NCBI GenBank assembly: GCA_015039465.1
Contig: MU130625.1
Location: 69,515-133,514, forward strand
Direction of reading: 5' to 3'
Source: Phlegmacium glaucopus
Lineage: Eukaryota; Basidiomycota; Agaricomycetes; Agaricales; Cortinariaceae
Length of the DNA stretch: 64,000 nucleotides
Part shown: positions 62,415 to 64,000 of the stretch, one piece after another
Layout: every line of letters begins with the position of its first letter
Position numbering within the stretch: position 1 is the first letter of the stretch
Translations under genes and position numbers: made by a program
The notes under the pieces: generated by a model
Database searches by the model: none
The model's input: the letters and a program-made list of their open reading frames with translations, nothing else
Told to the model about the DNA's origin: nothing

Positions 62415-64000
62415 AGGTTTTTTGTTTCTATCAGCACATTCGAAAATTTGATTCTCATCCTTCTTGCATCCTTCCAGGTTGTCACCGCCATTCTTTATGG
62501 ATCAGAAGGGGCAGGTCAGCCGCCAGCTCCATACATCGAAGCCGTGTTTATGTTTAGTATTTGTGCATATAGCAGTAGTGATGTCACTCTAGTACGTTGG
62601 TAGTCAACTTGTGACCAGTGCATGCACTGAACATTTGATGTCTTCGATGACAGAGGACATGATACCCTATACCCTATACCGTACGCGACGGTGAATGTCA
62701 TTGTCAAGTCCGTTTCCCTGAAATCGGGTCCATTACAAACTGTTAGTATTGTTCAGAACAATACAATCAAAATATCCATGTCGGTTGCATGCCAGGGGTA
62801 TACCCACAGACCTTTGTGATGTATCGTAGTATTCCTGCGTATCAATTGATGCAATCTGACTAGGATGGGAACTTGTCAGGTCCTAGGCTGGTGCTGGTGA
62901 CAACAAAATCAGTCCAAAAATGGGAACTGAATTGACCTTTTCTAAAACATGATTTGAACGTGATCATGATCGATGTCGATTTTTCCAAGGCCGCGGCCGC
63001 GGCATCAAGATAAGCTCTGTGACCGGTGACATTTCGTCATTTCGTCACCTGGGAGATATGTAGCTCTCAAGATTCATTGAAAGTCTCTTTCCTAAAAGAA
63101 TTTCGAAGGTCAACACATGTGACATGTGACATGGAGCTGAATAAAAAGTGCCATTAGATAATTTTGTCCTATCCTCAGGCTGTTGGGTGTGAAGTTCTGA
63201 ACGCCTCGAAAGATGTACGGATCTTTCCAAGATCTTCCCTGCGTCAGCATGGTCATTGGCTCTGTGCTATCGAGAATCGGGATCCAAATCAGTGCATCTC
63301 AGCACTACATGAGGACTTGAACTTGAAGGAACTCCGAACTCGTCGAAGGCCCGGGTGCTATGATAGGTTTAGCGACAACACAACTTGAGACTCCGAGTTG
63401 GACCGACTCGCATTGGTGCGGCGTACCGGTGTGCATATTTGGGGTTCTAATACATACACGCTCAGGCTGGTATATAAAGATCTGGAGGTTGACTGATTTT
63501 CTTTCACAGCTATTCACTGGGCGCACTTCAGTCACTACCGCGACCCACAATCTACCCTCTGCTATGATCTCCGCTGTTACCTCAACTCAGGCCGTTGGCA
63601 CATTGCTCGGCCAACCTTTCGACGACCTTGTCGCAGGTGGGTGTATATGTACGCCTTTTGTGGCAATTTGATAACTTTTTTTCAGAGGGCCTTTGGCCTT
63701 CCGAGCAGAACATATCAAATATCACACAGGTCGAAATTTGGACACGGTCAAAAGTTAACGGGATCCGAATCACCTACAATATGATAAACGACGATCCCCA
63801 CGTTGTCACGCATGGTCGTACTGCCGGCAATATTGAAACCGTCGTTTTTCCAGGTGCATCGTTTCGAACTTATCAAGCTCACCTATACTCACCATTCACA
63901 GGCAAACACCTTGTGGGTGTTTTTGGCGTCAAGGAATCCGGGGATGATGGACAACTTCGCACCATTGGTTTCATCATCTTCGACTCTGAGGCTCAGGCTC
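62415..64000. repeat. right arm of the large inverted duplication (continues beyond the window)
   Basis: Mirror of 58233-59812; see that entry. The shared sequence starts at AGGTTTTTTGTTTC (62415) and is still matching at 64000. Confidence 0.93.
63564..64000 (+). CDS. jacalin-type lectin-like protein, copy R (partial, runs off the window)
   Basis: Exon 1 is 63564-63636, intron 63637-63685 (49 bp), and exon 2 starts at 63686 and is open to the end of the window. The splice sites are identical to copy L. Within the visible part it differs by only a few residues (HGRTAGNIETVV in place of HGRVAGNVETVV; THG for MHG). Orientation is away from copy L, so the two genes are divergent around a 4.9-kb centre. 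It appears intact as far as it can be seen. Confidence 0.6.

Overview
The window looks like a transposon-saturated stretch of a filamentous basidiomycete (Agaricomycete) nuclear genome. The evidence is: short GT-AG introns (49-61 bp) with CTAAC/CTGAT-type branch sites; degenerate Ty3/gypsy and Ty1/copia polyproteins of the usual fungal type; KDZ-type (Kyakuja-Dileera-Zisupton) transposase relatives with CxC5/CxC6 cysteine clusters; and a hAT pseudogene with a typical fungal C-terminus. There are no operons, rRNA genes or CRISPR arrays. Almost everything can be read as nested mobile DNA, and many boundaries are fixed by target-site duplications (TSDs) visible in the sequence.

Layout. 1-5500: tail of a KDZ-like transposase, two low-complexity ORFs, an LTR-like direct repeat, a 19-bp CCGGCAT minisatellite and another transposase-like tail. 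5500-8690: a 43-bp satellite and fragments of large terminal-inverted-repeat (TIR) elements with palindrome arrays and a 20-bp minisatellite. 8808-12105: a CxC5/CxC6 KDZ-related transposase gene (copy 1, damaged). 12195-18150: second copy of the LTR-like repeat, a 581-bp solo LTR, a degenerate gypsy pol with its own solo LTR. 18154-25758: a small TIR element (TSD ATCTATAA) into which a 7071-bp TIR element (TSD CCTGACCT) has inserted; the latter carries the second, multi-exon CxC5/CxC6 transposase gene (copy 2). 25930-29860: another TIR element, a broken coiled-coil gene, a 174-bp satellite and a long hairpin. 29870-32610: hAT transposase pseudogene. 33291-57082: one copia element with LTRs at both ends, interrupted by solo LTRs, a 362-bp TIR element and a complete gypsy element with 134-bp LTRs. 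The gypsy element is itself split by a solo LTR, a 2.2-kb TIR element, a hAT MITE and a further large TIR element. Two inverted copies of that last family bracket an inversion (about 47.8-56.1 kb) that turned the ends of gypsy and the middle of copia onto the minus strand. 57.1-64 kb: a large inverted duplication carrying two divergent copies of a spliced jacalin-type lectin gene.

Main idea. The TIR elements look like one system. Each has one end of the type CAGTACTTT and the other of the type GAGGTCTTT, then a C-rich block, then a subterminal array of short palindromes, and each makes an 8-bp TSD. Only the 7.07-kb element, and the damaged copy 1 locus, encode the transposase. The palindrome motif differs between subfamilies (CCATATGG, CCAGTGG, GATCAGATC), as expected if it is the recognition code for a cognate transposase. 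The first intron region of copy 2 is a tandem array of intron-like units joined head to tail with zero-length exons (AG|GTAAGT and AG|GTATGT alternating about every 85 bp), which may be spliced recursively. Family names are my recognition of motifs; no database search was possible.
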